In this document: positions 1 through 9,028 of the stretch, piece by piece
Numbering within the stretch: position 1 is the first letter of the stretch
Layout of the letters: the number at the start of each line of letters is the position of its first letter
Assembly (NCBI GenBank): GCA_964342695.1
Contig: CAYFFV010000006.1
Location: forward strand, 44,669-108,668
Source: CAYFFV01 sp964342695
GTDB lineage: Bacteria > Acidobacteriota > Vicinamibacteria > Vicinamibacterales > UBA8438
DNA length: 64,000 nucleotides
Direction of reading: 5' to 3'
Position numbers and translations under genes: made by a program
Notes under the pieces: model-generated
Told to the model about the DNA's origin: nothing
Databases searched by the model: none
Seen by the model: the letters and a program-made list of their open reading frames with translations, nothing else

Positions 1-1431
1 AATTCCGATGTTGTTGTACCCGAAGGTCGTCGCAACAACAGGGCAGACTAAGTTAAAGAATGCAAATGGAGCATAGGTTAGTGTCGAGACTCCAAGAGTT
101 TGTGCCATAAAGACACCGCATGTGTTCCAAGGTATCAGCACTGAAGTTAAAGTTCCTGCATCTTCAAGCGTGCGTGACAGATTTTTGGGTTCAAGCAGTT
201 GTCGGCGATACACATCACGGAAGATGCGTCCAGGAAGCACAATTGCAATATATTGATCTGATGTAATTACGTTAATGCCTATCGCGCAAGCCGCCGTAGA
301 GGCAATGAGATCGCCGGTGCTACGGATATTCTTAATGATGCGCCTAAAAATCACCTCCAACATTCCAGTCGTTTCCATGACGGCTCCAAATGTCATCGCG
401 GAGATGATTAACCAAACCGGCATTATCATGCTACTCATGCCTCCGCGTGAGAGCAGTTCGTCTAACATCTGATTGCCAGAATCAAGGGTGACGCCTGCAT
501 AAAGAGCTGTCCAGATTTCCTTGACGAGAGCGAAAGCAAACAAAAAACTATTTGTTTCAAAAGATTTCATCAAGAGTGCTTGTTGAAATAGTCCAGCAAA
601 GACACCCCCAATCAGTGCACCGTACAGCAATGCTAGAAACGCAGGTGTTTTTTTTATGACCAGCCCCGTGACGATAAATATTGGAATTAAGAGATGGGGG
701 CCAATAGTGAAGTGCTCAGTTAGTGCGAACAGTAGGTCGTCTAGCTCATTGATTTCTGATGGAACTGGCAAAAACTGACCAATAGAAAAAAATAATAATA
801 CCGCTATCAAAAAGCTGGGAGCAGTAGTCCAGATCATGTGCTGAATGTGGGTGAAAATTTCTACATCTCCAGTTGCGGAGGCGAGATTGGTTGTGTCGGA
901 TAATGGCGACATCTTGTCTCCGAAATATGATCCGGAAATGATTGCACCAGCGGCTAGACCGAGGTGAAGATCTTGAGCGGCTGCGATGCCAATTAGTGCG
1001 GTTCCAATAGTCCCAGCGGTAATCCATGAACTTCCTGTAGCGAGCGCGATAATGGCGCAGATTATGCAGGCAGTCCCATAAAAAAGATGGGGATTAATAA
1101 TTGATAAACCGTAGTAAATCATTGAAGGGACGATTCCAGCCAGAATCCAAGATCCAATTAGTGCACCTACAATCAATAGTATTAAGATCGCATTTATCGA
1201 AGAGGCAATTCCTGCACCAATGCTTTTTTCAAGTTCTTTCCAGGTCAATCCTTGACGTAACCCGATGAGAATTGTGATACCTGCTGCCAGCATGAGTGAG
1301 AGTTGGTTCGGGCCCGAAGAAGATTGATCTTTAAACAAGGTTACAGAGACTGTAAGAAGGCTAATGAGAATGACGACTGGGATGAGTGCCAACAGGAGGC
1401 TTGGTTGAGATTTATTTTTAGCCACGTTCAT
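1..1431 (-). CDS. nhaC: Na+/H+ antiporter NhaC family, 3' end cut by window
   Basis: This gene encodes an inner-membrane sodium/proton antiporter of the NhaC type. The frame is open for 477 codons from an ATG at 1431 down to base 1, so the C-terminus lies outside the window, but most of the usual 450-500 residues are present. The protein is almost entirely hydrophobic helices. It carries the family-typical stretches ATGSSWITAGTIGTA, GSYFGDKMSPLSDTTNLASA and SDQYIAIVLPGR, the last followed by a segment around LIPWNTCGVFMAQTLGV. Only a weak GGA ribosome site precedes the start. It is divergent from the next gene. The family assignment is firm; the ion specificity is inferred. Confidence 0.9.
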   Translation of the reverse strand, partial: MNVAKNKSQPSLLLALIPVVILISLLTVSVTLFKDQSSSGPNQLSLMLAAGITILIGLRQGLTWKELEKSIGAGIASSINAILILLIVGALIGSWILAGIVPSMIYYGLSIINPHLFYGTACIICAIIALATGSSWITAGTIGTALIGIAAAQDLHLGLAAGAIISGSYFGDKMSPLSDTTNLASATGDVEIFTHIQHMIWTTAPSFLIAVLLFFSIGQFLPVPSEINELDDLLFALTEHFTIGPHLLIPIFIVTGLVIKKTPAFLALLYGALIGGVFAGLFQQALLMKSFETNSFLFAFALVKEIWTALYAGVTLDSGNQMLDELLSRGGMSSMIMPVWLIISAMTFGAVMETTGMLEVIFRRIIKNIRSTGDLIASTAACAIGINVITSDQYIAIVLPGRIFRDVYRRQLLEPKNLSRTLEDAGTLTSVLIPWNTCGVFMAQTLGVSTLTYAPFAFFNLVCPVVATTFGYNNIGI

Positions 1432-1548
1432 ATTTCCGGTACGAATACAGAAAGATCAATTGAAATAAGAATAAGATGTTTTCTCAGATTTAACCTTGGT
1501 AATACTTTATGAAATAGAATCGTGACATGCATTTGATGGGTCTGTGCC

Positions 1549-2694
1549 ATGAATTTTTTAATTAACAACTTTAAGTGGTGTCTTGTAATTATAGGAGGGT
1601 TTGTCCTAGTTATAGCCTTCTTCTCAGGTGGTCGATATTTGGGTAAGGCATCTGTGGAGGTGGTACGCATACCAGATGGAGCTAGGATGCCGCGAGCCGT
1701 GATCGATGAGTCTGGCACAATGCACGTGATCTATTTTGAAGGTGTGATGAGCGGAGGTGACTTGTTCTATGTGTCAAGAGGGCGCGGACATGATACCTGG
1801 AGCGCTCCGATGCTTGTTAATAGTGAGCCACGGTCGGTTGTTGGTATGGGACCGATTGATGGTGGCCAGTTAGCAATAGATTCACGAAACGTGATCCATG
1901 TAGTTTGGTTTCAAACGAACCCAACTCGTATCTTCTACACACGGTCGCAACAAAACACAGATTTGTTTGAGACTCAGCGGATGTTATGGACCGAAAATGA
2001 TGGAAGTTTTGAAGCCTCTCCGACGGTGGCGACAGACTTGGAGGGAAACGTCTTTGTACTCTGGCACGCTGGTGGCTCTGAAGATTATGAGCGGGGGGTT
2101 CATCTGGTGGTTTCTCGGGACGAAGGAAGAACATTTGGTCAGGTTCAAAAGGTTAGCAAGACGGATGAAGGTGCCTGTGGATGTTGTAATATGGCCGCAC
2201 TAACTGGGCTTTCTGGTGAGGTGTATGTCTCATATCGAAGTGCGGCACAGAATATTCGACGGGGACAACGGTTGCTGACCCTTCGCGATGCTGGGCGAAG
2301 GTTTGATGACCAATTAATCCATGAATGGGAAATTGGTGCCTGTCCAGTCACTACAACGACATTAAGTAATGGTCCTGAGGCGACTAAGATCGCTTGGGAA
2401 ACTGACGGTCAGGTTTATTTTGCTTCTGTAGATCGCTTGGATGTATTCGCGTCACCACAAGGCAATCCACGCTTTAGACGAAAGAATCCAGTTGTTGCCG
2501 TCAATCAACGCAGCCAAACGTTACTAGTTTGGGGTGATGGTCCAGGGCTCCGCGCAGGAGGCACATTACATTGGAGTATTTTTGACTCCTCTGGGCGTCA
2601 GACCAACCAGAATGGTGATGGTCCAACGGTGCCTAGTGGAAGTGCCCCTGCTGTAATAGTGCAACCTGACGACTCTTTTACAATTCTTTATTAG
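1549..2694 (+). CDS. Membrane-anchored BNR/sialidase-like beta-propeller protein
   Basis: The 381-residue product has one hydrophobic segment near residues 10-26, probably an uncleaved signal anchor, and an extracytoplasmic domain with repeats resembling BNR/Asp-box propellers, such as SRDEGRTFG and LRDAGRRFD. A cysteine cluster (EGACGCC, near residue 207) and a second GACP motif near residue 262 could form disulfides; this arrangement is seen in other sialidase-fold proteins of unknown activity. The catalytic residues of true sialidases cannot be confirmed by eye. It is followed after about 150 bases by a PQQ dehydrogenase on the same strand. The fold is probable; the enzymatic role is unknown. 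Confidence 0.65.
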   Translation: MNFLINNFKWCLVIIGGFVLVIAFFSGGRYLGKASVEVVRIPDGARMPRAVIDESGTMHVIYFEGVMSGGDLFYVSRGRGHDTWSAPMLVNSEPRSVVGMGPIDGGQLAIDSRNVIHVVWFQTNPTRIFYTRSQQNTDLFETQRMLWTENDGSFEASPTVATDLEGNVFVLWHAGGSEDYERGVHLVVSRDEGRTFGQVQKVSKTDEGACGCCNMAALTGLSGEVYVSYRSAAQNIRRGQRLLTLRDAGRRFDDQLIHEWEIGACPVTTTTLSNGPEATKIAWETDGQVYFASVDRLDVFASPQGNPRFRRKNPVVAVNQRSQTLLVWGDGPGLRAGGTLHWSIFDSSGRQTNQNGDGPTVPSGSAPAVIVQPDDSFTILY

Positions 2695-2845
2695 GGTGTA
2701 TTTTTAGAGCTCTTAATTTTTCGAGGTGGCGCTGCAAACCGTTAACCTAGTAGAGTGTTCTCGTATCGACCAACGGAAAAATTATTCGTTTGTAGGTGGC
2801 AGCTGATTGCATGTGATTATGAGGTCCAGACTGAGGAGAGGAAGA

Positions 2846-4675
2846 ATGAAAGCGAAACGGAACAGGCTTGGTTTGCGAACACCGATGCTGACCCATTGCT
2901 TAGTAGTGGCAATGGTGCTTGTCGTGCAATTTTCGAGTGAGGCTCAGCAGCGTGGTGAGACCGTTCATGAGGCACCCCTTCCCCAGATCACTACTGGTGG
3001 GCAGTCAGATTGGCCCTTGCATAACCTTGATGAACGCGGCAGTCGATATGCAGAAATTGACCAAATTAACACGTCAAATGTAAGTGACTTGGATTTATCT
3101 TGGTCCTTTGAAGCGGGTGCGGCTAATAGCATCACGCAGGTTACTCCGATCGTGGTCGATGGGGTGATGTATCTGAATGCCGGGTCAAAACTTTTTGCGT
3201 TGAACGCGATTACGGGCGAGACCGTGTGGACGATGACTTTAAATGACAACTTAGAATCTCGTGGACGTGGTCCAACATATGGGGACGGTCGCCTCTATGC
3301 TTTTGGGGGCGCTTCCATGTATGCGACAGACGGTAAAACTGGTGAACTTGTCGATTCATTTGGAGATGGTGGACGGCTGGAAATTGTGAGTGAAGCACTA
3401 GAGTTTAAGTATCCTGATGATTATCCCCCTGGAGTTGACGCGTATAGCCTTGGATACCGATTAACGACTCCACCGGTATATCACGAAGGCACTCTGTATG
3501 CCGGAGTGGCTTTGTCAGAGAATCAAATACCTGGAGGACTGGTCATTGCGTCTGATGCGACAACGGGAGAGATTAAATGGGTATTTAATACAGTTCCCCA
3601 AGGTCCCAGAGATGATGGTTGGGAACTGGCAAAAGATACCTGGGGTGAAGCTGAGAAGATGGGTGGAGGTATTTGGACGCCCCCAGCCATCGATGCTGAG
3701 TTAGGCCTTATTTATATTAATGCTGGTAATCCTAGTCCGGATTATGACGGGTCTTCACGCCCGGGGCAGAATCTTTTTACTAATGCGACGATTGCTTTAG
3801 ACCTTGAGACGGGGAGACTGGTTTGGTTTTACCAGGCTGTTCACCATGATCTTTGGGATTTTGATCATGTTTCTGGACCGATGCTGTTTGATGTTGAACA
3901 GGACGGGCAGATGGTCAAAGGGGTTGCAGCTGCGGGTAAGAATTGCCTGATGTATTTCTGGGATCGTGAAACTGGTGAACCACTCAATCCCATGGTTGAA
4001 ACTGCGATGCCCACGGCCAGTGATGTACCCGGTGAACAGGTGTGGCCAACACAGCCGATTCCGTATAATGCTCGTGGGGTTCCAATGACACCGTTGTGCG
4101 CGACGTTTCCGGTTGTTGCTGATCCTGAGGCGCGCCAGCGCGCTCGGCAGATTTATACGCCGTACTCCACCCAAGACTTTTATATCGTGGCACATGGCGG
4201 AAGTAGTTGGGGCCCCCCATCGTTTAGCGAGAGCACGGGGTTGGTTTATATAACTGGCAAGGATGGTGCTGTTGCGTTCACGGTCAACCCTGTTGGTGAC
4301 ACGATGCAGGAATTTGGACAGGGGGATGGTCATGCTGATTTGATCGCTGACGGTCCTATTCGAGATGACATGGTCACGCTTTATGTGGTGTCGGCCTATG
4401 AACCTGTCTCCGGAGAAATGGTTTGGCAGCAGACAATGCCGACCATGTCAGCTATTGGTGCTAGTGGAAATTTAGCCACCTCAGGTGATCTTGTATTGCA
4501 GGCAACGGATCTTGGAGAAATTTATGCCCTTGACGCAAGAACAGGAGAGCAACTCTTTCTTTACAAGCATAATCGTCCCATTAGAGCTAGTCCCTTGACT
4601 TATGAAGTCAATGGGAAACAGTACATTTCTGTCGTATCCACGAACAATGTCTTAACGTTTGCATTGCCAGAATAA
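2846..4675 (+). CDS. Secreted PQQ-dependent dehydrogenase
   Basis: This is a quinoprotein dehydrogenase of about 609 residues that probably oxidises an alcohol or sugar in the periplasm using pyrroloquinoline quinone. The start at 2846 is chosen over an in-frame ATG at 2807 because GAGGAGAGGAAG (2833-2844) lies directly upstream and a signal peptide then begins the protein. Family hallmarks are the N-terminal DWPLHNLDERGSRYAEIDQI, propeller repeats such as AITGETVW and DARTGEQLF, and HHDLWDFDH near residue 333. No CxxCH heme motif is present, so electrons must leave to a separate acceptor. No PQQ synthesis genes are in the window. The substrate is not predictable. Confidence 0.88.
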   Translation: MKAKRNRLGLRTPMLTHCLVVAMVLVVQFSSEAQQRGETVHEAPLPQITTGGQSDWPLHNLDERGSRYAEIDQINTSNVSDLDLSWSFEAGAANSITQVTPIVVDGVMYLNAGSKLFALNAITGETVWTMTLNDNLESRGRGPTYGDGRLYAFGGASMYATDGKTGELVDSFGDGGRLEIVSEALEFKYPDDYPPGVDAYSLGYRLTTPPVYHEGTLYAGVALSENQIPGGLVIASDATTGEIKWVFNTVPQGPRDDGWELAKDTWGEAEKMGGGIWTPPAIDAELGLIYINAGNPSPDYDGSSRPGQNLFTNATIALDLETGRLVWFYQAVHHDLWDFDHVSGPMLFDVEQDGQMVKGVAAAGKNCLMYFWDRETGEPLNPMVETAMPTASDVPGEQVWPTQPIPYNARGVPMTPLCATFPVVADPEARQRARQIYTPYSTQDFYIVAHGGSSWGPPSFSESTGLVYITGKDGAVAFTVNPVGDTMQEFGQGDGHADLIADGPIRDDMVTLYVVSAYEPVSGEMVWQQTMPTMSAIGASGNLATSGDLVLQATDLGEIYALDARTGEQLFLYKHNRPIRASPLTYEVNGKQYISVVSTNNVLTFALPE

Positions 4676-4728
4676 GATGCCCGATAGGTAAGGTTCAGAT
4701 TGCAGGTCTTTATAAGGTTAGCGATGTA

Positions 4729-5754
4729 TTAACGTTCACTTCCACGAGCCTGTTTTTCAAGATTACGTGCAGCGCTAAGGATGTTGGTCATTCCGTAATT
4801 TCCTTCGTGACATGCGTATTCAAAGACCTGCCAATAGTCAGGATCGCGTTTACCTGTAATCGCGGTCGTCCAAGTTTGTGTCCAAGTGGTCGGGTCGTCA
4901 ATCGTGATTGAAACCCGGACTGTATCCTGATCCACTCTGGTATATCTTTCTATCAAGCGACGGGTTGAGCCGGATCCCCGAAAATTGGTTTGATCGCTAA
5001 AATTTGTTACTTCTACTACTAGTGTGTCACCCTCCCAACGGCCTCGCGAATCACCAAACCACTGACCGATGCTGGAGTTGATAGGATTACGTCCATCGAC
5101 TGGAATAATGCGATGTTCATGGAGTCGTTCGTAAAGAACAGCTACATATCCTGGACTCTGAACAATTTGAAATCCATTATTGTAGGCGCTCGGATACCAA
5201 GTTTGTGGAAGACCCCTAGTGATACAGCGATCTGCGAGATGCAAATCTTCTGGTCCATTATAGGGGCCTCCCCCCATACTTCCTCCGACGAAACCAAGTC
5301 GTGAACTCGGGTTTATGTATCGTGTTTTTGCCCCGATCGTCATTGTCGGAATCTTTCCATCTGGAGGATCGATGATTAGCGAAGTACGTTCCGACGTGTA
5401 CTTACCAAACTCGTACCAATGCTCAGGTCCAGCTTCAGGATCCCCGTCGCGTCGATTGCGTGTTGTTTTGTCGTCTGCAAGGCTCGTTGCTTCTCGGTCA
5501 GCACGTTCAGCTAGTTCTTCTGAGGTTAAACTATCGCGTTCACCGAAGCTGTCTGGACGTTCAAATGGGACACTGCGTTCTCCGTCAGTTGTCCAGACAC
5601 CTTGAAGATCTGGGGCGCCCCACTCTGTTCGAGGAGTACTCCAATTGCTACTCGCATCTTGGTGTTCTTGTCCGAACCCGTCTAGTGGACTTACAAGCAA
5701 GACTAGACTCATGGCTAGTAGAACTTTGATTCGAGAACTATTTAGACCGGTCAT
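4729..5754 (-). CDS. CHEGN-family secreted protein, copy A
   Basis: This is one of eight paralogues in the window of a family whose function I do not recognise. The 341-residue protein has a signal peptide of about 29 residues. It then shows the family motifs in order: WGAPDLQGVW (45-54), FERP (64-67), RTSLIIDPPDGKIP (123-136), DRCITRGLP with Cys177, FGDSRGRWEGDTLVVEVTNF, and YACHEGNYGMTNIL with Cys315. The segment after the C-terminal half differs from siblings (GKRDPDYWQV replaces the usual PM motif). GAAGGAG-like ribosome sites precede the ATG. It is last of four tandem copies, 89 bases after copy B, and ends facing the upstream PQQ dehydrogenase gene. Confidence 0.8.
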   Translation of the reverse strand: MTGLNSSRIKVLLAMSLVLLVSPLDGFGQEHQDASSNWSTPRTEWGAPDLQGVWTTDGERSVPFERPDSFGERDSLTSEELAERADREATSLADDKTTRNRRDGDPEAGPEHWYEFGKYTSERTSLIIDPPDGKIPTMTIGAKTRYINPSSRLGFVGGSMGGGPYNGPEDLHLADRCITRGLPQTWYPSAYNNGFQIVQSPGYVAVLYERLHEHRIIPVDGRNPINSSIGQWFGDSRGRWEGDTLVVEVTNFSDQTNFRGSGSTRRLIERYTRVDQDTVRVSITIDDPTTWTQTWTTAITGKRDPDYWQVFEYACHEGNYGMTNILSAARNLEKQARGSER

Positions 5755-5843
5755 AACAACTCCTTCACTTTATACGCTGGTTTTCGGGAGATAGCTTTAA
5801 GTTAATGGCGAATGCTCGTTGCTTCTAAATGGCAATACAGGTG

Positions 5844-6827
5844 TCATTGTTCTGATTGTTCTTTGGCAACTTCATCAGCTCTAGCGCCACGAAGCATATT
5901 TGCCATGGCGTAATTTCCTTCGTGACATGCATATTCGTACATTCTTCCATCCAAGCTCGTCATTGGAATGGATGCAGTAAACGGACGTGAAAAAGTAGTT
6001 GGATCGGTTAAAGTAAACTCGTAGTCGATCGTTGTTTCATTGATTCGAGTGAAACGTTCAACAAGATGCATGTTTTCTCCTGTACCCCAGACCATTAGCG
6101 ACCACCGTCTTTCAAATAATTTATCTGAAAAATTTGTGGTTTCTACGACGAGCGTGTTGTCTTCCCAATATCCTCGAGAATCGCCCATCCATTGATCGAT
6201 AGACGAATCGATGTGAGCGCGTCCATCAATTGGAATAATACGGGTGTCATGAATCATTTCTGCCAAGATCACGACAAAATCAGGAGTTTGAAGAATGTTG
6301 TAGTTGTGGTTGTAATTTCCGGGAAGCATCACACCAGGTAAACCGCGAGTGATACACCTTTCCATTAAACTTGGTTCTTCATATGTCGTCGGATATGAAC
6401 TTGAGCGACGAGATTCCAGTAATGTTTCTTGCCGTTGTTGCGCCCTCTTCAATACGGGGGGGAGTTTTCCATCTTGAGGATCGACTACCAGCGAAGTCTG
6501 TTTAGAAACGTATCCTTGTTCCATCCAAAAATTGTTGTATGCGCCTACACCGGGTGCCGCATCGATACCGGGAGCATTTTCTTCGTCAAGGGCGGCTCGT
6601 TCTTCATCAGTAAGATATTGCTTTCCTTCAAGTGAAGCCGGTCGTTCTAAAGGTGTTGTAGTGGTATTTGTCCAGAGTCCCTGAAAATCAGGATCACCCC
6701 ATGGAGTGCGAGGTGTGGTCCATTCTAAGTCTTCAGTTTGAGCGTAAAGGTTATCTGGAACAGAGAAAAACATACATGTGGTCAAACCTACGACAAGACA
6801 AACAGAGATGATTTCCCGACAGATCAT
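5844..6827 (-). CDS. CHEGN-family secreted protein, copy B
   Basis: This 327-residue paralogue starts at an ATG preceded by AAGGAG and has a signal peptide ending near residue 30. It carries WGDPDFQGLW (43-52), PLERP, TSLVVDPQDGKLPP, ERCITRGLPG, the central block EMIHDTRIIPIDGRAH, MGDSRGYWEDNTLVVETTNF and YACHEGNYAMANML with the second invariant cysteine at 301. All conserved polar residues seen in its siblings are kept, so it looks intact. It sits 65 bases downstream of copy C, probably in the same transcript. Function unknown. Confidence 0.8.
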   Translation of the reverse strand: MICREIISVCLVVGLTTCMFFSVPDNLYAQTEDLEWTTPRTPWGDPDFQGLWTNTTTTPLERPASLEGKQYLTDEERAALDEENAPGIDAAPGVGAYNNFWMEQGYVSKQTSLVVDPQDGKLPPVLKRAQQRQETLLESRRSSSYPTTYEEPSLMERCITRGLPGVMLPGNYNHNYNILQTPDFVVILAEMIHDTRIIPIDGRAHIDSSIDQWMGDSRGYWEDNTLVVETTNFSDKLFERRWSLMVWGTGENMHLVERFTRINETTIDYEFTLTDPTTFSRPFTASIPMTSLDGRMYEYACHEGNYAMANMLRGARADEVAKEQSEQ

Positions 6828-6892
6828 AGATGGCGACTCCTTACAATTATTGATCGAGAAAAGCGTTGAAACGTTAGTGCTGAAATAATCGA

Positions 6893-7936
6893 CTAAGGAT
6901 TTTCATTTTCTGCGGCTTGTTTTTCCAAATTTCTCGCGATCGATAAAATATTGACAATATCGCGGTTGCCTTCGTGGCAGGCGTATTCGTACATCGGTCC
7001 CTCTGTTTTCATCATCGGGACTTCGCCGCTCCATGAGTTAGTCCATGTTGTGGGATCGCTGATTGTAAACTCGTAGTGGATCCGATCGGCACCAGTACGG
7101 GTAAAGCGTTCAATAACATGACGATGTACAGTCGAGCCTCTGAAAATACGTCTGTCAGAAAAATTTTTCGTTTCTACAACCAAAGTATCCTCATCCCAAT
7201 AGGCGCGAGCATTTCCACTAAATTGGCCTACTACATTAGAGTTGAACGGGCGGCCATCGAGAGGGATGATGCGTGGAAGTCCAGTAGAAATTTCAGTAAA
7301 TATCACCACGTAATCTGAGGTCTGAAAGATCTGGTGGACATCGTTGTAGGCGGGTGGTAGCATCGGTGGTCCTTCGTGTGACCATATAATACATCTCTCC
7401 ATTAGAGGTCGAGTTTCGTAGCCAGTGAAATTGTTTCGTCTGGCATTCTCTGAAGCCACGCGCGAGGCTCCAAGTTGTGTTAATGCAGGAATTCTTCCAT
7501 CGGCTGGCTCAGTGATTAGTGACGTGCGCCGGCTTGAAAGTCCTTTCGGTGTTGTAGTCCGAAGCCAAATTTCGTTGTCATAGTGAACGTACGAAGGATC
7601 GCGATTGACTTGATAGAGTTGTTCTTCCCTAAGCTCTGGGTCTAAAGTGGCAATGGCGTCACGTCGTAATGGGTCTACACCCTCTGCCGTGAATTGTTCT
7701 TGCAACAGTGCCATTTCCTCCTCGCTGAAGAACTCCTTGTCAGCCAAACTCTGAGGACGTTCAAGCGGCGTAAAGGTCTGGGTTGTCCAGTACCCTTGGA
7801 GGTCGGGTTGGCCGTCGGCTGTCCTAGTGACTACCCATTCCCCTTCAGGTTCCTGGGCAAAGGTGATGTCTTGAACCGAAAAACCTGAGATGCCGAAAAA
7901 AAATATTACGAATGTTTGTACATATCGTGCAGTCAT
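6893..7936 (-). CDS. CHEGN-family secreted protein, copy C (divergent N-terminal motif)
   Basis: At 347 residues this is the longest copy. The usual W-G-D-P-D motif is changed to ADGQPDLQGYW (40-50), and the first cysteine block reads ERCIIWSHEGPP instead of ERCITRGxP. The rest is typical: PLERP, RRTSLITEPADGRIP, IIPLDGRPF, YWDEDTLVVETKNFSDR, FTISDPTTWTNSW and YACHEGN with Cys320. Its ATG overlaps the stop of copy D by four bases (ATGA, 7933-7936), so the two are translationally coupled. Divergence at two motifs suggests a changed specificity, not decay. Function unknown. Confidence 0.8.
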   Translation of the reverse strand: MTARYVQTFVIFFFGISGFSVQDITFAQEPEGEWVVTRTADGQPDLQGYWTTQTFTPLERPQSLADKEFFSEEEMALLQEQFTAEGVDPLRRDAIATLDPELREEQLYQVNRDPSYVHYDNEIWLRTTTPKGLSSRRTSLITEPADGRIPALTQLGASRVASENARRNNFTGYETRPLMERCIIWSHEGPPMLPPAYNDVHQIFQTSDYVVIFTEISTGLPRIIPLDGRPFNSNVVGQFSGNARAYWDEDTLVVETKNFSDRRIFRGSTVHRHVIERFTRTGADRIHYEFTISDPTTWTNSWSGEVPMMKTEGPMYEYACHEGNRDIVNILSIARNLEKQAAENENP

Positions 7937-8913
7937 TTTGATACTCCTTCATCCTTCGCATCCTGTGCACGGGAAGCACTAAGTATATGGCCAAGAGCAT
8001 GATTTCCTTCATGGCATGCGTATTCAAACATTGCATCTGGTGCGTCGTTCGTAGTCATGGGGATGGCAGCTGACCACGGCTGCATGAAAGTACTAGGATC
8101 ATCAACGGTGAACCGATAGTCGATGGTCTCTTTGTTGATTCGAGTAAAGCGTTCGATTACCTTAAGGTTTTGGCTATGATTAACTTTAGAGGCCTCGCCA
8201 CGAACGGGATGCAGAGGCGTTTGATTGGTGAAATTTAACACTTCAACAACTAACGTATTTCCTTCCCAGTGTCCTCTGGAGTCTCCCATCCATTGACGGA
8301 GATTTTCGGGAAGACGTGGTTGATTATTTAACGCAATGAACCGGATATCGTGAATCATTTCGTAAAAAATGACGACGAAATCAGGGGTTTGGAGAATTTG
8401 GTAGTTATTGTTGTAAAAGCTTGGAAGCATTGAACCAGGCACACTGCGAGTAATACATCTATCCCAGGCGCTTAGATCCTCCCATGATTCAAAGTATTCA
8501 CGGTGCATAGTGCCCTTGACCGGACGCTGTTGGGCTTCAGCAGTCAAGGCAGGCACCTTGCCGTTCGGAGGATCAATGACATGGGATGTTCGGTTTGAAG
8601 TTTTCCCTAAGTGTTCGTACCAGTGTTCTGGGCCGCTAGCTACTTTTGTTTGTTCTCCTTCGATAGCGTCGCGTTCTTGTTGTTTGGCTTCTTGCTGCTT
8701 TTGAGCAAATTCTTCGTCTGTCAAGAATTCACGTTCTCCAAATTCACTAGGTCGCTCAAAAGGTGTTGAGGTTGTATTAGTCCATATTCCTCTTAAATCG
8801 GGATCGCCCCAAGGAGTTAATAGGTTGCTTGCAGGCATCTTCGTTTCTTGTTGAGCCTCCATAGAACCTGCCAAGCAACCGAAGAATATAGCTACGGTGA
8901 ACCATTTGTTCAT
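7933..8913 (-). CDS. CHEGN-family secreted protein, copy D
   Basis: This 326-residue copy begins with a short signal peptide (cleavage likely near residue 20) and carries WGDPDLRGIW (35-44), PFERP, RTSHVIDPPNGKVP, DRCITRSVPGSMLPSFYNN, EMIHDIRFIALNNQPRLP, MGDSRGHWEGNTLVVEVLNF and YACHEGNHALGHIL with Cys300. Its end overlaps the start of copy C by four bases. It is the first of four tandem copies and lies 115 bases downstream of the DUF3179 gene, which may share its transcript. The ribosome site is weak (GGTG). Function unknown. Confidence 0.8.
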   Translation of the reverse strand: MNKWFTVAIFFGCLAGSMEAQQETKMPASNLLTPWGDPDLRGIWTNTTSTPFERPSEFGEREFLTDEEFAQKQQEAKQQERDAIEGEQTKVASGPEHWYEHLGKTSNRTSHVIDPPNGKVPALTAEAQQRPVKGTMHREYFESWEDLSAWDRCITRSVPGSMLPSFYNNNYQILQTPDFVVIFYEMIHDIRFIALNNQPRLPENLRQWMGDSRGHWEGNTLVVEVLNFTNQTPLHPVRGEASKVNHSQNLKVIERFTRINKETIDYRFTVDDPSTFMQPWSAAIPMTTNDAPDAMFEYACHEGNHALGHILSASRAQDAKDEGVSK

Positions 8914-9028
8914 AGTGACACCATCTGAGTGTTCCCGAAATGTGTCCTGCCTTTTAATGCCAGCGTTACAAGAATTCTAAAATGGTTAATAAGCTGATTA
9001 TATGGTGCTTATCGCACCTGAGAAAGAC

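Noticed and set aside
3797..4333. A 178-codon open frame antisense to the PQQ dehydrogenase gene at 2846
   Set aside because: It has no family motif, no ribosome site and lies wholly inside a well-supported gene; its length follows from the codon bias of the real frame.
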